From positions 38,670 to 102,669 of the forward strand of contig MU831828.1 of NCBI GenBank assembly GCA_029204225.1: a stretch of DNA of 64,000 nt, written 5' to 3'. The translations under genes and the position numbers were made by a program. The DNA comes from Diphasiastrum complanatum. Taxonomy: Eukaryota > Streptophyta > Lycopodiopsida > Lycopodiales > Lycopodiaceae. Positions 12,064 through 22,876 of the stretch are shown here, piece after piece. Under the pieces are notes generated by a model. That model saw only the letters and a program-made list of their open reading frames with translations, was not told where the DNA came from and did not search any database. How positions within the stretch are numbered: the stretch's first letter is position 1; the number at the start of each line of letters is the position of its first letter.

Positions 12064-14650
12064 TGTGGTATCAGAGCCGACTGGCCGGTCAGCTATGTGG
12101 ATCTCACGGAAATGGCCACGGTTTGGGGTTCATCAAGACAACTGTTGTGCAAGGTGCTGCCCATAGTGTAAGCACGGGTGCGTCCACGATCGGGGTGGTC
12201 GGCAGAACGGGGGACTTGATGAGTCAAGGTGCTGCCCTTGAGGTGTAAGCACAGTCAGTTCTCGCAGTTCGGGCCTGGCGCTGTCTGCACGTAGGACGGA
12301 TGAGGCAAAGTGCTGCCTAGGGAGGTGAAAGCACGGTCTGTACCTTGTGGGGTGCGGGGCGACATATTCGAACTGTACGGGTTAACCATTGATACAGAGA
12401 TGCTGCTCGAATTCGGGTGTAAAGCACGGGTGGTTAGCTGCCGGTGCGGGATAGCTGCCGATCGTTTAGCTATAAGGGCTATCGACCAAAAAGTGGTGGG
12501 GCGTGACTGAGGCAATGTGCTGCTTAATGGTGAAAGCACGGATAGTTGGAGGGGTTTCCTATGTGGGCTGATTCCGTGATCGATTTGCATGGGCGCGGCC
12601 AGGCAAAGGTCCGTTGGCAGGACCATCTCAAAGGGGGACCTTGCCTTTGTTACTTGTTAGTAAACCTGCCTGAGTGTCTTACTTGTATGTATTCGTGGTG
12701 AGTCTTAGTACTCGTGCTTTGCCTGGTTTGCATGATTGCTTGTGATACAAGGAGCTGATGGCTCGAGAAGGAACCTTTTCTTTTGAAGGCTGATACCATC
12801 AAACAAAGAGGACTACAGAATCTGTGGGGCGGATTTGCAGTTCAAGTACTCACACGTGAACGACAACGAAACGACTCAATGTTTGCAAAGGATGGATGGC
12901 TAGCCTGTTTCTTGGGTTAGTTTCATTTGCGACAACGCCCACCAGACGCAAGCAGGAAGTCAAAAGTTGGAAAGGGCCATTTCAGGGGAGATCTTCTATG
13001 GAGCAGTTGGTCTTCATTTTGGGACGGCCACCTTCGGAACTGAAACTCACTGAGCATGGGCGATATCCAGAATCTGTGCGGCGGATTTGCAGTTCAAGTA
13101 CTCGCACGTGAACGACAACGAAATGACTCAATATTTGCAAAGGATGGATGACTAGCCTGTTTCTTGGGTTAGTTTCATTTTGCGACAACGCCCACCAGAC
13201 GCAAGCAGGAAGTCAAAAGTTGGAAAGGGCCATTTCAGGGGAGATCTTCTATAGCAGTTGGTCTTCATTTTGGGACGGCCACCTTCGGAACTGAAACTCA
13301 CTGAGCATGGGTGATATCCAGTATCAGTTGGGTTTTTCCTCAAAGGGGAAAAGACTAGGATCCTCTTCAGAGATTGGCAACAAGTTGGATCGAGCCATAA
13401 TCCTAGCAGATGGGAAGCAAAGTGTTGGAAAGGCTTTTGTCCGAAGAACTCTACTCTAAAGTCCGATCAGCTGATTTATTAAGTGGAGGGGAACTATCAC
13501 ACACACCTCTCTCTTGGGGCAAATTTTGAATTAAAGTTGATCAAAATGGGGGCAAATTCAAGGTGACCTAGCCATACTCACACGAGGAGACTGGCGAACT
13601 TTGGACCTAATAAGTTGACAAGTTTTTGTTGTGGAAAGGAAAGTTTGTTATAGGCTTTCTCTGGACCAGCAATGATGAGGAAACATATGAGTACGCTGGC
13701 TTGTTACGTGTAAGGCAGCTGATCAATGAAGGAACTGTGAAAGTTGAGTCTTGCATGAAAGGCTTGGTATTTCAAACGGACGTAAGGGACAGTTCGCGTT
13801 GAGATCGGATTAGTGCAAACTCTGGGTGCATGTTTCTGATTCAAAGAGAGCTACTTGAAGCCAAGCTCGATGTACACTTCTTGTCTTGACTGTGAGGCAA
13901 CTTACCGGTGATGGATTTGTGAAAGTCAAGTCTTGCGCGACGGACATGGTGCTTCAAACAAACGCGAAGAGATAGTTCGGATGCGGATCAAACTGGTGCG
14001 ATCCTTTGGCTTTCCACGAGGTCAACGGTTACATTTGGGCTGATTCAAAGAGCTACTTCAAGCTAAGTGAGAGGTGCATTGCGGAGTACTCAATCTTTGC
14101 CTACCTTAAAGAGCCAAGATGGAAAAGTATCAAGATCAGGCTGGGACAAGGAGAGAAATCAAGGTGCAGAAGCAACAAGGCACGAAGTGGACCATAAAGT
14201 GTGCAATCAAACGATAAATCCTTCGGCTCAGGGAGCCTTGATACTTGTGCGGAACTGAACAAATCTGGAGCTCAGGGAGCTCAACACAAAGTGCATCAAA
14301 GACAAATCAGGAGCTCAAAGGAGTTCCAAAGTCGAAAGTCAGAAGCGATAGGGGCGAACATTTCAAAGAAAGGCCTCTGTCACCAGTTAATAAGGTTCTC
14401 GGGTTTTACGAAAGCGATATCAAATCTACGCTTTTCCCAGACAAAGATATATTTTCAAGTTATGTAATTTTTCAGTACAAAGAGCTGAGCCTCCGACTTG
14501 TGGTGTGCCAGCTTCAATGTTAATAAAAAGTGGCCAGTAAATTGAGGACTGTGCCAAGTAGCTTAAATGTATAGTTATTATAATTGGGAGACACCTTTAC
14601 TTTAATCTGACATCTGATGAGGACATCAGATTTTATAAAGGTGGGGTGGA
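12064..14650 (+). mobile_element. B element internal region, plus-strand copy
   Basis: The PBS is at 12066-12078. Five leader modules of the form GTGCTGCC...GTGTAAGCAC lie at about 12153, 12228, 12309, 12400 and 12516. A duplication of about 240 bp spans about 12830-13320, and the polypurine tract AAGGTGGGGTGGA is at 14638-14650. No gag or pol domain is present. The leader is clearly homologous to 17545-18110 of the A element. Confidence 0.88.
12066..12078 (+). other. Primer-binding site (initiator tRNA-Met)
   Basis: TGGTATCAGAGCC lies two bases after the 5' LTR end. It is a perfect match to the usual initiator tRNA-Met complement. Confidence 0.93.
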
Positions 14651-15853
14651 TGTTGTAAAGCTACCTTTACAAGCTTTACTTCCGGCACCATCGGCGCCAG
14701 CTATGTCCCCGGCGCCGCTCCCGGCGCCACTGTGACCAGAATCCAGCCGGCGCCAAGTTCCTATGGCTGAAAATCTTTGATCGGTTCTAGCGAAGTCCAG
14801 AGAGCTCAGATCGATGTGCAATCACCTCACACGATCTAGGCATGATTAAAGGAAGCCTGGGGATCAATAAAATCTAGAGAGAGAAAATGACTTTCTAGAA
14901 AGAGAAAATCCTAGAGAGAGAAAAACGTGCTTTACCAGCTTGGGTAGAGTGCTTGGTATGAGGGGGGGTGCCGAATCACACCAATACTATAGGGGAGTGC
15001 GGGTTGCGACTCAGGGCGAGCTCCAACCAAGTCTCAGCCTCCCTTGCGGGAATGCTGTCATGGCTCTCGCCTTGGCATGCTAGCACCCCGGAGACTAGGG
15101 TCGGTCACACACTTGAAATGTAACCTTCTCAAATTTATCAATAAAGTGGGATTTTCCTTAAACTGACTCTGATTACCTTATGGGTTTCAGTGTTCGGTAA
15201 AAGCGCCAGTTGTAAGGCCGCTTTCAAAATTTTTAACTTGGCACATAGCTGAGGGTCGTATCCCGAGACGCCAGCGGTATGCCGTCAGGACCATTCGGTC
15301 CGTGGCGCCAGCGGTATGCTGTCGGGACCATTTGGTCCAAGAACTGGTTGTTTCCATATCTGTCGCGGCTTGTGGTTCTGAGTGTTCATTGCATGAACGT
15401 GAATGGGTTAAGCTCTTGGGGAACGGGCTCTAACCTGTCGGCTGAGTTGGATGGCTTGCTTGGGTGGATGTTACCTGTTTATGGCTGTCCAGTCTGGCGT
15501 GGCGCCAGGTTGGCTTCCAGCGCTCGTGACGAAGCTTTCAGTTGGTTAAGTCTGATGTAAGTCAGACCGCTTGCTTGGAATGGATGTTACTCATTTGTAA
15601 CGAAGCTTCGAGTGGGTTAAGTTTGATGTATGTCGGGCGGCTTGCTTGGAGGGAAGTCACCCACGTCGGGACCCCCGATCTGGCATGGCGCCAGGTTGGA
15701 TCTCAATGTTGGTTTTCGGAACTTCAAGTTGGTTAAGTCTGATCGTTGTTGGCGAGTTGGCTGCTTGTATGTCAAGTGGGTTTGGATGGCAAGAGTTGAA
15801 GGCTGGGAAGCTAAGTCGTGGTTCCCGGCTCCCTTTGGGATGCCTGCGCTACA
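14651..15853 (+). repeat. B LTR, 3' copy of the plus-strand element
   Basis: It starts directly after the polypurine tract. At 1203 bp it is shorter than the 5' copy mainly because its GGCGCC cluster is smaller (about 14685-14756). It ends GCGCTACA and is followed by partial LTR copies instead of the target duplication. Confidence 0.92.
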
Positions 15854-16763
15854 GTAGAGTGCTTGTTATGAGGGGGGGTGCCGAATCACACCAATACTAT
15901 AGGGGAGTGCGGGTTGCGACTCAGGACGAGCTCCAACCAAGTCTCAGCCTCCCTTGCTGGAATGTTGTCATGGCTCTCGCCTTGGCATGCTAGCGCCCCG
16001 GAGACTAGGGTCGGTCACACACTTGAAATGTAACCTTCTCAGATTTATCAATAAAGTGGGATTTTCCTTAAACTGACTTTGATTACCTTCTGGGTTTCAG
16101 TGTTCGGTAAAAGCGCCAGTTGTAAGGCCGCTTTCAAAATTTTTAACTTGGCACATAGCTGAGGGTCGTATCCCGGGACGCCAGCGGTATGCCGTCGGGA
16201 CCATTCGGTCCGTGGCGCCAGCGGTATGCTGTCGGGACCATTTGGTCCAGGAACTGGTTGTTTCCATATCTGTCGCGGCTTGTGGTTCTGAGTGTGCCTT
16301 GCATGAACGTGAATGGGTTAAGCTCTTGGGGAACGGGCTCTAACCTGTCGGCTGAGTTGGATGGCTTGCTTGGGTGGATGTTACCTGTTTATGGCTGTCC
16401 AGTCTGGCGAGGCGCCAGGTTGGCTTCCAGCGCTCGTGACGAAGCTTTCAGTTGGTTAAGTCTGATGTAAGTCAGACCGCTTGCTTGGAATGGATGTTAC
16501 TCGTTTGTAACGAAGCTTCGAGTTGGTTAAGTTTGATGTATGTCGGGCGGCTTGCTTGGAGGGAAGTCACCCACATCGGGACCCCCGATCTGGCATGGCG
16601 CCGGGTTGGATCTCAATGTTGGTCCTCGGAACTTCAAGTTGGTTAAGTCTGATCGTTGTTGGCGAGTTGGCTGCTTGTATGTCAAGTGGGTTCGGATGGC
16701 AAGAGTTGAAGGCTGGGAAGCTAAGTCGTGGTTCTTGGCTCCCTTTGGGATGCCTGCGCTACA
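15854..16763 (+). repeat. 5'-truncated B LTR appended to the 3' LTR (910 bp)
   Basis: It begins inside the LTR at GTAGAGTGCTTG (compare 14944) and runs to the same GCGCTACA terminus. It is a direct repeat of the LTR's distal three quarters, with no sequence between it and the preceding terminus. Confidence 0.92.
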
Positions 16764-17163
16764 GCTTGCTTGGGTGGATGTTACCTGTTTATGGCTGTCC
16801 AGTCTGGCGTGGCGCCAGGTTGGCTTCCAGCGCTCGTGACGAAGCTTTCAGTTGGTTAAGTCTGATGTAAGTCAGACCGCTTGCTTGGAATGGATGTTAC
16901 TCGTTTGTAACGAAGCTTCGAGTTGGTTAAGTTTGATGTATGTCGGGCGGCTTGCTTGGAGGGAAGTCACCCACGTCGGGACCCCCGATCTGGCATGGCG
17001 CCAGGTTGGATCTCAATGTTGGTTTGCGGAACTTCAAGTTGGTTAAGTCTGATCGTTGTTGGCGAGTTGGCTGCTTGTATGTCAAGTGGGTTTGGATGGC
17101 AATAGTTGAAGACTGGGAAGCTAAGTCGTGGTTCCCGGCTCCCTTTGGGATGCCTGCGCTACA
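16764..17163 (+). repeat. Shorter 5'-truncated B LTR appended next (400 bp)
   Basis: It begins at GCTTGCTTGGGTGGATG (compare about 15454) and ends at GCGCTACA, directly before the CATAG target duplication. With the two preceding copies it forms a series of decreasing length that shares one 3' end. Confidence 0.92.
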
Positions 17164-17321
17164 CATAGGAACTTGGCGCCGGCTGGATTCTGGTCACAAT
17201 AGCGCCGGGAGCGGCGCCGGCGCCGTTGGCGCCGGGAGCAGTAGGGGGCGCTGCTGGCGCCGGGGACATAGCTGGCACCGATGGCGCCGAAAGTAAAGCT
17301 TGTAAATGTAGCTTTACAACA
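17164..17321 (-). repeat. Resumed end of the dimer's 5' B LTR
   Basis: After the CATAG duplication (17164-17168) this completes the inverted LTR interrupted at 10819. It holds the GGCGCC cluster and ends TTTACAACA at 17321, directly before the GTTTC target duplication. Confidence 0.9.
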
Positions 17322-17326
17322 GTTTC

Positions 17327-17544
17327 ATGTGTGGCTTGTCTTTGCCTTTGGTTACCTTTTGGGGACGGATTCTGAGTTGGCTGTCGGGTTGGTTGGGATT
17401 CCAGTTTTCTTAAGTCTGAATGGTTAAGCTTGTTACGTTTCTGAGTTGGCTTTTACGTAAGTGCATGATGGATGAATGTTAGACTTAAGCGCGTGTTGGG
17501 GAAACCGCTCAAGTCCCAGCGCCCTTTGAGGCGCCGGCGCAACA
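17327..17544 (+). repeat. 5' LTR of the A element, right part
   Basis: It completes the LTR interrupted at 1713 and ends GGCGCCGGCGCAACA, followed by the PBS. Confidence 0.93.
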
Positions 17545-18278
17545 TGTGGTATTTGAGCCGACTAGTCAGTCAGCTACGCAATCTCACAGGGATGGCCATG
17601 TTTTGGGATTTGTCAGGACAACCGTTGCGCAAGGTGCTGCCCACAGTGTAAGCACGGGTGCGTCCACGGTCGGGGTGGTCGACAGAACGGGGGACTTGAT
17701 GAGTCAAAGTGCTGCCCTCGAGGTGTAAGCACGGTCAGTTCTCGCGGTTCGGGCCTGGCGCTGTCTGCACGTAGGACGGATGAGGCGAAGTGCTGCCTAG
17801 GTAGGTGAAAGCACGGTCTGTACCTTGTGGGGTGCGGGGCGACATATTCGAATTGTACGGGTTAACCATTGATACAGAGATGCTGCTCGAATTCGGGTGT
17901 AAAGCACGGGTGGTTAGCTGCCGGTGCGAGATAACTGCCGATCGTTTAGCTATAAGGGCTATCGACCAAAAAGTGGTGGGGCGTGACTGAGGCAATGTGC
18001 TGCTTAATGGTGAAAGCATGGATGGTTGGATGGATGTTTCCCCGTGAACTAATTCTGTGATAGATTTGTGTGGGCGCGGATAGGCAAAGATCCTACGTCC
18101 GGTCTCAAGGGGAATGTGACTTGAGAGGGATCCTCTCTTTAGCTTTGGTTGGTATGTTCGTTTGGGGTGTGCTTGCTTGGACCTGAATTATCCCTGACTA
18201 CTTCTTTTGATCCAGGTGATCTGATCTAGTTGGGAGTTGTGAGAGGAGCTTACATTTATTAGTGGACGACGCACAAGT
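17545..18278 (+). mobile_element. A element leader; no gag found
   Basis: The PBS TGGTATTTGAGCC (17547-17559) departs at two or more bases from TGGTATCAGAGCC. The leader has five modules matching those of family B, at about 17633, 17708, 17789, 17880 and 17996, each with GTGCTGCC-like and GTGNAAGCAC-like halves. Homology to B continues to about 18110. A gag gene of roughly 1 kb would be expected before the protease, but only about 170 bp separate the end of B homology from the protease frame. Confidence 0.8.
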
Positions 18279-18640
18279 ATGGAAAGGAACTTCCATGGGG
18301 CAACCCCCAAGATTGGTTCAAGATTGTTATTCTTATCAGGAAAGATCGCGGGGAGGAAGTCAGATTTCATGATCGACTCCGGAGCTTTACATAACTATAT
18401 CTCAAGGAGCGTAGTGGAACAATTCAGCTTGCCGACCAGGAATGTTACATCTACTCTCAAGGTAGAAACAGCGAAAGGAGCACTAGATGCAGACAAAGCG
18501 ACATTGAACATCCCGGTGCAGATTGGAAGATGGAAGGCTAAACTTAGCTTTGTGATTTAGAGATGGATGCCTTTGATGTGATTTTGGGCCTCCCTTGGTT
18601 AAATGAACACTGTATCGCAGTTTTGGGTAGGAGCTCAAAT
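18279..18640 (+). pseudogene. Ty3 retropepsin-like aspartic protease (frameshifted)
   Basis: The frame from 18279 holds an aspartic-protease segment with the active-site signature MIDSGA (about residues 31-36) and a following NYIS. This is the form seen in plant chromovirus proteases, which cleave the Gag-Pol polyprotein. The frame stops at 18558-18560. The C-terminal part of the fold, [10 protein letters not shown], continues one base out of register in the next frame (from 18563), so a one-base indel separates them. The start chosen is only the first ATG of the open frame; in a working element this would be the end of a Gag-Pro-Pol frame. Confidence 0.85.
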
Positions 18641-19936
18641 TTGGTCCTCTTGGATTATAAGGGACAAATCTGCGTGACAAAAGCCCTGCCCGGAGGAAAT
18701 GCTAAGGATACCGATATTGAACAAAATCTGGTTGCAGCATTAGTGATGAAAAGAATGGCGAAAGGGAAAAGGTCAAAGTGCTTTCTTTGCATCTGTCGAG
18801 AAGTCCCAAAAGGGAAAAGCGTGCGACAAGAAAACTTGCCAAAAGAAGTGACAGATCTGTTAGAAGAATTTAGCGATGTGTTCCCGGAGGAACTCCCACC
18901 TAAGCTACCTCCTCGAAGACCAGTGGACCATAAAATTGAGTTGGTACCAGGAATAGAGCCAACTTCACGAGCACCCTACAAAATGTCACAAGAAGAGTTG
19001 GTGGAACTGAAACGACAACTTGGTGAATTAATAGACCAAGGTTTTATTAGACCTAGCGCTTCACCTTTTGGAGCCCCAGTGTTGTTCGTGGAAAAGGCAG
19101 ACAAAACTCTTCGAATGTGTGTGGATTATCGCATGCTTAACAAGAGTACCATCAAGAACAAGTACCCCATGCCTAGAATTGATGACCTATTCGACCAACT
19201 CAAACATGCCAAATACTTTAGCCGAATAGATCTCAGATCTGGATATCATCAAATTCGAATAGCTAAAGGTGATGAGCACAAAACGGCATTTCGAACGCGG
19301 TACGGAAGTCACGAGTTCCTGGTGATGCCATTCGGTCTAACAAACGCACCAGCCACTTTTTGCACGTTGATGAACAATATATTTCAAGACTGCCTGGATG
19401 AATTTGTCATTGTGTACATTGATGACATATTAGTATTTAGTCGGAACCTTAAAGATCACATTCAACATTTAAGGACGGTTCTCCAACGACTGAGGAGGAA
19501 CTGCTTGTTCGCGAAAAGAGAGAAATGTGAGTTTGTGGTGGAGGAAGTTGACTTCCTGGGACATGTTATAGGCCACGGACGGATTCGAATGGATCCTAAG
19601 AAGATCAAGGCTATCTTGGATTGGCTAGCACCTAAAACTGTTCATGGCATCAAATCCTTTGTGGGCTTATGTAACTTTTACAGGAGATTCATTGAGGCAT
19701 TTAGCAAAATTGCGGCACCACTGTTGGAGCAGACTAAGACTCATCTGAAGATGACATGGACACCGGAATGTGAAGCAGCGTTCCAAGAACTAAAGCGACG
19801 GATCACTCAAGAACCCATCCTTGCCTTACCGGACTTTAGCAAACCTTTTGAAATACATACAGATGCGTCGAACTTTGCTATTGGGGCCGTGCTGATGCAA
19901 GACGGAAAACCTGTTCATATTTTTCAAAGAAATTGA
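18563..19936 (+). pseudogene. Ty3/gypsy reverse transcriptase with start of RNase H
   Basis: It copies element RNA into DNA in cytoplasmic particles. After the protease C-terminus there is a spacer, then RT from about residue 130. Visible signatures are [31 protein letters not shown] and the catalytic YIDDIL, followed by the thumb-like FLGHVI and [10 protein letters not shown]. RNase H begins at about residue 400 with HTDAS. At the end the expected FSKKLSD is broken: a T appears to be missing from the T run near 19920, giving a stop at 19936 while the same protein continues in another frame. Confidence 0.95.
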
Positions 19937-20690
19937 GTGACGTAGAGCGACGATGGCCAACTCATGAAAAAGAAATGGTCGCAGTAGTCCAAGCAGTGGA
20001 GCATTGGAGACATTATGTGGCAGGAAAACCCTTTAAGGCGTTCACTGATAATGTATCACTCAAGTACTTCTCATCCCAAGGTATGCTCACGCCAAAGCAA
20101 ATGCGATGGCAAAACTTTCTCTCAAAATTCAATATAGACATTTTACACACGGCGGGAAAGAACAATGTGGTGGCGGACGCACTAAGTAGACAGGAACACT
20201 TGATGGCAACAGTGACAACTCAGGTGACTGACCTACTCCAAGAAATCAGAGAGAACTATGGTGTAGATGCGTTGGCGAAGGACTTAATGATCGAATTCCA
20301 GCTGGGAAAGCCTCATAAACATTTCACTTGGAAAGATCAAATGGTTGTTTATAAACAACGCAGAGTATATGTCCCAGACAACATCAACCTGAGGAAGAAA
20401 GTCTTGCGAGAATATCATGACGTACTAGCCGCCGGGCATCCAGGGGTGAATCGCATGTATGAACTTCTCAAAAGAGGCTTCTATTGGCCAAGTATGTGGG
20501 CAGACGTTGAATCCTATGTACAAACATGCCCGACATGTCAACAAGTGAAGGTGGAACCGCTAGCTCCGGCTGGACTACTCCAACCATTACCGGTACCAGC
20601 ATACCCATGGGATTCGGTGAGCATGGATTTTATTGTTCAACTACCACGGTGCCAAGGATTCGACTCAATTTATGTGGTGGTTGATCGCTC
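19933..20690 (+). pseudogene. RNase H continuation and integrase N-terminal part
   Basis: The first part completes RNase H, with THEKEMVAVV, the FTDN motif and the terminal VADALSRQ. Integrase follows with an HHCC zinc-binding pattern (EYHDV, GHPG and CPTCQQ) and then the first catalytic Asp in SMDFI. After VVVDR at about 20690 the homology stops because of an inserted sequence. The reading frame stays open to 20742 only through inserted DNA. Confidence 0.93.
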
Positions 20691-21108
20691 TCGCCCTTCC
20701 AATACTAGCTTTTTGCACCAAAACCTGCTAAAACTGGATTAGATTAAAAAACAGATCAATGGCCTTGTACTTGACTCTAATACCATGTGAAAAGTATAGT
20801 GCTAAGGACCATAAATGGATCTTTGAATGATCCACAAGGTGATTGTATGCTTGTTAAACAATCTATCAAAAATTAGTCATCAGAAAACAAGATCTAGTTT
20901 AGCAGCTTGATAGGAAACAAGTAGAGACAATCAAAGCATTGATCAATTGATATAATCCAACTCCACACGTGTGGAAATAAGGCTGTAGTACGGCCTGTAG
21001 ACAGTGTTTACAAAGTGCCAAAGCTGGGTTTCATTGGAAATCAAGAGTAATCACCATACAATGAGAGGAAACTCGAGTTTCTCCTTGAGGCTCCAAAAAG
21101 TTTCTATT
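20691..21108 (-). mobile_element. Inverted copia/TRIM-like fragment interrupting the integrase
   Basis: The integrase breaks off after VVVDR and resumes at about 21108 with a remnant of the FSKM-type motif and TAKEVARLFF. On the minus strand the insert contains TTTTCACATGGTATTAGAGTC, where CA is followed by a variant initiator tRNA-Met PBS, as at the LTR/leader junction of copia elements. The part left of this junction resembles the leader after 32549. The exact ends and target duplication are not clear. Confidence 0.7.
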
Positions 21109-22164
21109 TTCTCACTATGGAGAATGGGAATACATAGTAAAACTAAAAGTTCAGTGACAGCTAAAGAAGTGGCAAGGTTATTTTTCAAATGTGTTTTCAA
21201 ATACCACGGCCTGCCTAGAACGATTATTTCTGACCGAGACACCAAGTTCGTCGGAAAGTTTTGGACTTGTCTATTTCGCCTCGTGGAAACCGGATTGAAT
21301 TTCAGTACTGCATATCATCCTCAGACTGATGGGCAAACAGAGCGAGTCAATCGACAGATTGAACAATATTTACGAAATTATGTCGCTTGGGACCAATCCG
21401 ATTGGGTCAACTACTTGGATATTCTTGAGTTTGCACATAACAACCAAGTGAACAGATCTACTGGAAGGGCACCCTTCGAGATAAGCAATGGTCGGCTACC
21501 GATTGTTCCAAGCTCTTTTCTTACAGGCGTGCAGGAAACACCAGTACCCACTGTAGAGTAATTCATCAATGAGTGGCACACAAAGCTGACCGAGGTGAAG
21601 GCGTTTTTAGAGCAATCACAAAGGAGTATGGCAGCTGACGTAAACCCACATCGACGAGAACTGGAATTTGAGGAAGGTGATCAAGTATGGCTGAACACAA
21701 AGAACATTGCGCTACCAAAAGGTTTTTCTCATAAGTTTGCTCGACCTTATGCGGGACCATATTATGTCACCAAGAAGATCAACCCAGTGGCTTATCGATT
21801 AGCGCTGCCATCCAGCTTGGATATACACAATGTGTTTCATATCTCATTACTCAAACGGTACAAACCAGATGAGCGATTTGATCGGCAACACGAACTCCGT
21901 CACCCACCAATGACACTTGATGATACGAAGAGGCAGCTTGTACCAGAACAAATATTGACACATAGAAAGCGAACTGGCGTTCAACGTGAATATCTAGTGA
22001 AGTGGCTACGGGCTCCACTTATTGAGGCTTCTTGGGAGTACGAAAACAAACTTAAGGAGGGAGCCCCTGAAGTACTAGCAGATTATCTGCAGAAGAACCA
22101 ACGCAATAGCCGTTTTCCCAGATCGGCACACAAAGCACTACCTGGCGGCATGCCTTTCACATAA
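21109..22164 (+). pseudogene. Integrase C-terminal half with chromodomain
   Basis: It contains the second catalytic Asp in ISDRDTKF and the catalytic Glu context YHPQTDGQTERVNR, then the integrase C-terminal domain (GDQVWL, FARPYAGPY, VFHISLLKRY). A chromodomain follows from about 21940 (PEQILTHRKR, EYLVKW, ASWEYE). The chromodomain marks the chromovirus branch, whose integrase is thought to be guided to modified chromatin. One in-frame TAA lies at 21559-21561. The final TAA at 22162 is followed by about 230 bp of non-coding sequence before the polypurine tract. Confidence 0.93.
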
Positions 22165-22405
22165 ACATTCATGGCCATTCTGAAGTTCAAGGAACTTTCC
22201 GGTATTTTTCTTAAGTTTGCCAATAAATCACTTGCAGCTTTACACAGGTTTTACGTAAGTGAACTTTATCTACACTTTTCTTGTGCTACTGCCAATGTAT
22301 TTTGTAATTCCAAGTTGCTAAGGCCGGTGAATTAAGCCCGTGCCATACGTCCTAGGTCTAGTTTGGCCCTGATGAGGACATCAGCTTTTTCAAACGAGGG
22401 GAGGA
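22165..22405 (+). mobile_element. A element 3' untranslated part and polypurine tract
   Basis: This stretch is non-coding. GAGGGGAGGA at 22396-22405 directly abuts the 3' LTR and is the expected plus-strand primer. The preceding GATGAGGACATCAG (22370-22383) resembles the sequence before the tract in family B (for example near 14618). Confidence 0.85.
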
Positions 22406-22876
22406 TGTTGTAAAGCTGACTCGGGTGCACCCAACGTGCCCTGTAAGACTCTAAGGGGTGACACTCCCTAAGGTCCTAGAGCAAGTTAGAACGTCAAGGA
22501 CTGAGCCTCCGACCTGTGGTGAGCCAGTCAAGTAGTCACAAGTCATGAGCTAGCTCTGGAGCTCGAGTCATGGCCTAGTCAGGAAGCAAGTTGATTCTGC
22601 CACCGGAACGGCTCCCAGGACCCATGTCCGGGAGCCAGACTGATTCTGCCAGGCTTAACCAGCAAAATAAAAACTAAGTCCCAAAAAGCGTGCTTTACCA
22701 GAAAGCACTATGTTTCAGAACAGAGGTGGTGCGCCGAATCACAGCAGAACTATAGGGGGAGTCCGGCAAACAGAAACTTGGGCAGCTCAACCAGCGCCAG
22801 GAATCCAGTCGCCAGGTCTCAGCTCCCTCTACCAGCACGAGCCAGGCACAATGCCCAGCACGTGTTGGTGGCCCCG
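22406..22876 (+). repeat. 3' LTR of the A element, left part
   Basis: It is interrupted by a minus-strand B element. CCCCG is duplicated at 22872-22876 and 28061-28065. The uninterrupted LTR at 1-915 shows GGCCCCGAGACC at this site. Confidence 0.93.

Larger units (their letters stand above)
10820..17163 (+). mobile_element. Family-B element, plus strand, nested in the dimer's 5' LTR
   Basis: It starts TGTTGTAAAGCTACC, ends GCGCTACA and is flanked by CATAG on both sides. The 5' LTR is 10820-12063, the internal region 12064-14650 and the 3' LTR 14651-15853, with two appended partial LTRs to 17163. Because it lies in an LTR of the opposite orientation, the locus looks like an inverted duplication, but the CATAG duplication shows it is an insertion. 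Confidence 0.92.
1714..17321 (-). mobile_element. Family-B non-autonomous LTR element, dimeric, minus strand, carrying a nested B element
   Basis: On the plus strand the outer ends read TGTAGCGC... and ...TTTACAACA, the reverse complements of the B LTR termini, and they are flanked by GTTTC duplications. The order is LTR, internal, LTR, internal, LTR, so two internal regions share a middle LTR. The last LTR (9727-10819, resuming at 17169) is split by a plus-strand B element. No gag, protease, RT or integrase is seen in any frame of the internal regions. The element belongs to the class of large non-coding LTR elements (LARD-like) that need proteins in trans. Confidence 0.9.

Noticed and set aside
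1698-17166. Many ORFs of 60-250 codons in B LTRs (MSGGLLGGKSP..., MVKSDVSQ...) as protein genes
   Set aside because: They lie inside LTRs, overlap in several frames and on both strands, and change length with LTR duplications. No domain is recognisable. The longest (5365-6117, minus) is open only because LTR pieces are repeated in tandem.
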